Positions 55,864 through 56,773 of a stretch of 56,773 nt of DNA are shown here, piece after piece. Position 1 is the stretch's first letter; each line of letters starts with the position of its first letter. The DNA comes from JAJZRJ01 sp040757055. GTDB lineage: Bacteria > Desulfobacterota > Desulfobulbia > Desulfobulbales > Desulfurivibrionaceae. Position numbers and translations under genes: made by a program. The stretch covers positions 1-56,773 of the forward strand of contig JBFLXY010000014.1 of NCBI GenBank assembly GCA_040757055.1, read 5' to 3'. The notes beneath the pieces are model-generated. The model was not told the DNA's origin. It made no database searches and saw only the letters and a program-made list of their open reading frames with translations.

Positions 55864-56160
55864 TTACTGTCCCGCGTATCCGGCCTCGCGCTGGCTGCGC
55901 ACGGCGAGGATGAAAACCGTATCGATTTCGACCAGGTAGCGGTAGAGGGCCACATAGCCGTGCGCACGCCGGCCGATCACCAGTTCCCGCTTGTCGTTGT
56001 TCGCGGGGCGGCCAATCAGGGGGCTGTGGGGCAGCACGTTGATCGCCTCGATGATCTCTTGAATGCGCGCTCCCGAATCGGCAATCTCATGGTGGGCAAG
56101 GTGATCGAGGATGCGGTCAAAATCGTCCCCCACCTCCGGCGCCAATTCGATGCGCGCCAT
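55864..56160 (-). CDS. ParE/RelE-superfamily toxin
   Basis: The 98-residue protein starts MARIELAPEVGDDFDRILDHL and ends VFILAVRSQREAGYAG, with LPHSPLIGRP in the middle, all typical of ParE/RelE folds. Whether it targets gyrase (ParE) or ribosomes (RelE) is not evident. It starts 2 bases after the antitoxin stop. Confidence 0.88.
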   Translation of the reverse strand: MARIELAPEVGDDFDRILDHLAHHEIADSGARIQEIIEAINVLPHSPLIGRPANNDKRELVIGRRAHGYVALYRYLVEIDTVFILAVRSQREAGYAGQ

Positions 56161-56162
56161 GG

Positions 56163-56447
56163 TCAGCGCGCCAGTTTGCGGGCGGTTGGCCGCTTTGCCG
56201 TTTTGCCGGCAAGGCGCTCTTCAAGGTAGCCGCGCATTTTTTCCCACGAAATCGTCTTGCCGGAGGCCGCGATGCGGCTGTAGCGCTCCTCCGCCACCGC
56301 ATCGAACTCGGCGTGCAGTTCTTCCTGTCTGGTCTTTTCCGCAATGGCCTCAAGAATGAAGCCGTGCGGGGTCAGGTGGGAGCGTTTTGCCGCAGCGGCA
56401 ACGCGGGCCTTCAGTTCTTCCGGCAGACGGATGGTGGTCGTGGGCAT
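56163..56447 (-). CDS. Ribbon-helix-helix antitoxin (ParD/CopG type)
   Basis: The 94 residues start MPTTTIRLPEELKARVAAAA, a ribbon-helix-helix DNA-binding domain, followed by a helical toxin-binding part (EEERYSRIAA-like) and a basic tail. Upstream lies a compact symmetric site, consistent with autoregulation. Longer in-frame starts are rejected because they give a Pro/Lys-rich tail without a ribosome site. Confidence 0.88.
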   Translation of the reverse strand: MPTTTIRLPEELKARVAAAAKRSHLTPHGFILEAIAEKTRQEELHAEFDAVAEERYSRIAASGKTISWEKMRGYLEERLAGKTAKRPTARKLAR

Positions 56448-56480
56448 GGGGTGGCTCCAAAGGGATAAAAGTGAAAACGT

Positions 56481-56506
56481 ACCATATGGTAGCACATCAG
56501 TGCTAC
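56481..56506 (-). promoter_or_regulatory. Putative ParD operator
   Basis: The palindrome ACCATATGGT (56481-56490) adjoins the inverted repeat GTAGCAC (56489-56495) / GTGCTAC (56500-56506). Both lie within 60 bases upstream of the antitoxin start. Confidence 0.6.
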
Positions 56507-56666
56507 TGATACACCATTTTTCTTTTGGAGGAGGAGGTTTGGATCCCTTTGCCCCATCACAAGGACCATCCAAGGAAAACATTAAAGCAACAGTAAGGGA
56601 AACTGCTCAGGAAGAAAATATTAAGAAAGAGGCCGTGAAAGAATAGGGTAATCCCTAACCAAACTG

Positions 56667-56690
56667 GACCAAATCTGAGAGGATTTGGTC
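56667..56690 (+). repeat. Inverted repeat occluding the start of the edge transposase
   Basis: GACCAAATC (56667-56675) and GATTTGGTC (56682-56690) are exactly complementary around the loop tgagag. The ATG follows at once, so the hairpin would hide the ribosome site (gagg) in read-through transcripts, a device known from several insertion sequences. Confidence 0.7.
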
Positions 56691-56773
56691 ATGAAGAAGT
56701 GTCCGGGTTGTGATTTTACACGAGCGTATGAACTGGCCGATGGTCGCCGCAAGTGCAAGCGCTGCGGACAGCG
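56691..56773 (+). CDS. Start of a zinc-ribbon protein, probably an IS1595-type transposase (cut by window end)
   Basis: The visible 27 residues begin MKKCPGCDFTRAYELADG and contain two CxxC knuckles (CPGC and CKRC). This matches the N-terminal zinc ribbon of IS1595/IS1016-type transposases. GGGTAATCCCTAACC just upstream could be the element's terminus. The gene continues beyond the window, so the assignment is provisional. Confidence 0.5.
   Translation, partial: MKKCPGCDFTRAYELADGRRKCKRCGQ

Overview
GC-rich window from a Gram-negative, probably anaerobic bacterium. LptD, a TonB-dependent receptor, lipoproteins and three lytic transglycosylase families imply an outer membrane. CooT, FmdE-like and IorAB/XdhC-type proteins, a DUF3842 protein and a TTG/GTG-tolerant start pattern suggest Desulfobacterota (sulfate- or sulfur-metabolising deltaproteobacterial lineage, perhaps Desulfobulbales). 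This placement is inferred from gene content, not from a search. I see no rRNA, tRNA or CRISPR array.

Layout. 1-1.1 kb: an ArsR-type regulator with two cysteines placed as in persulfide sensors, a YgaP-like membrane protein and a broken rubredoxin gene. 1.1-23.3 kb: mostly housekeeping, with SAM hydroxide adenosyltransferase, YibQ-like deacetylase, polyprenyl synthase, DinG helicase, UspA, Lon, MltG, a REC-TPR protein, RNase E/G, a TYW1-like radical SAM protein, IlvD, LptD, a DHH phosphoesterase and an MltB-like lipoprotein. 23.4-24.3 kb: DUF3842, CooT and a 90-residue protein with 32 histidines, probably a nickel-handling group. 24.36-31.25 kb: a self-contained uptake operon. A promoter leads into a structured leader with a strong intrinsic terminator, then a TonB-domain protein, an outer-membrane receptor, a small ORF, an FmdE-like protein and a BtuFCD-type ABC importer, closed by a bidirectional terminator. 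31-36.8 kb: acetyl-CoA synthetase, MltA, a PilT-like ATPase and a zinc-ribbon protein.

36.8-38.1 kb is an accessory patch (HNH nuclease, VapBC). 38.2-42.3 kb encodes a complete molybdenum hydroxylase unit (MobA/MocA-like, XdhC, Tat-lipoprotein catalytic subunit, 2Fe-2S subunit). 42.4-45.5 kb has late cobalamin genes cbiB-cobQ followed by rsmG. 45.6-47.0 kb has two tandem small SET-domain proteins immediately upstream of and co-oriented with an HU gene. 47-51 kb: SulP transporter, YciH/Sui1, small proteins and an MscS channel. 51.0-56.8 kb is a second accessory region: MazEF, an intact 893-bp IS5-family element with TAA target duplication, two AT-rich genes of unknown function, a DUF2238 protein, HisD, ParDE, and the start of a probable IS1595-type transposase cut by the window edge.

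The most interesting systems are the leader-controlled TonB/FmdE/ABC operon (hypothesis: uptake of molybdate, tungstate or another metal complex) and the SET-SET-HU cluster (hypothesis: lysine methylation of a bacterial chromatin protein).
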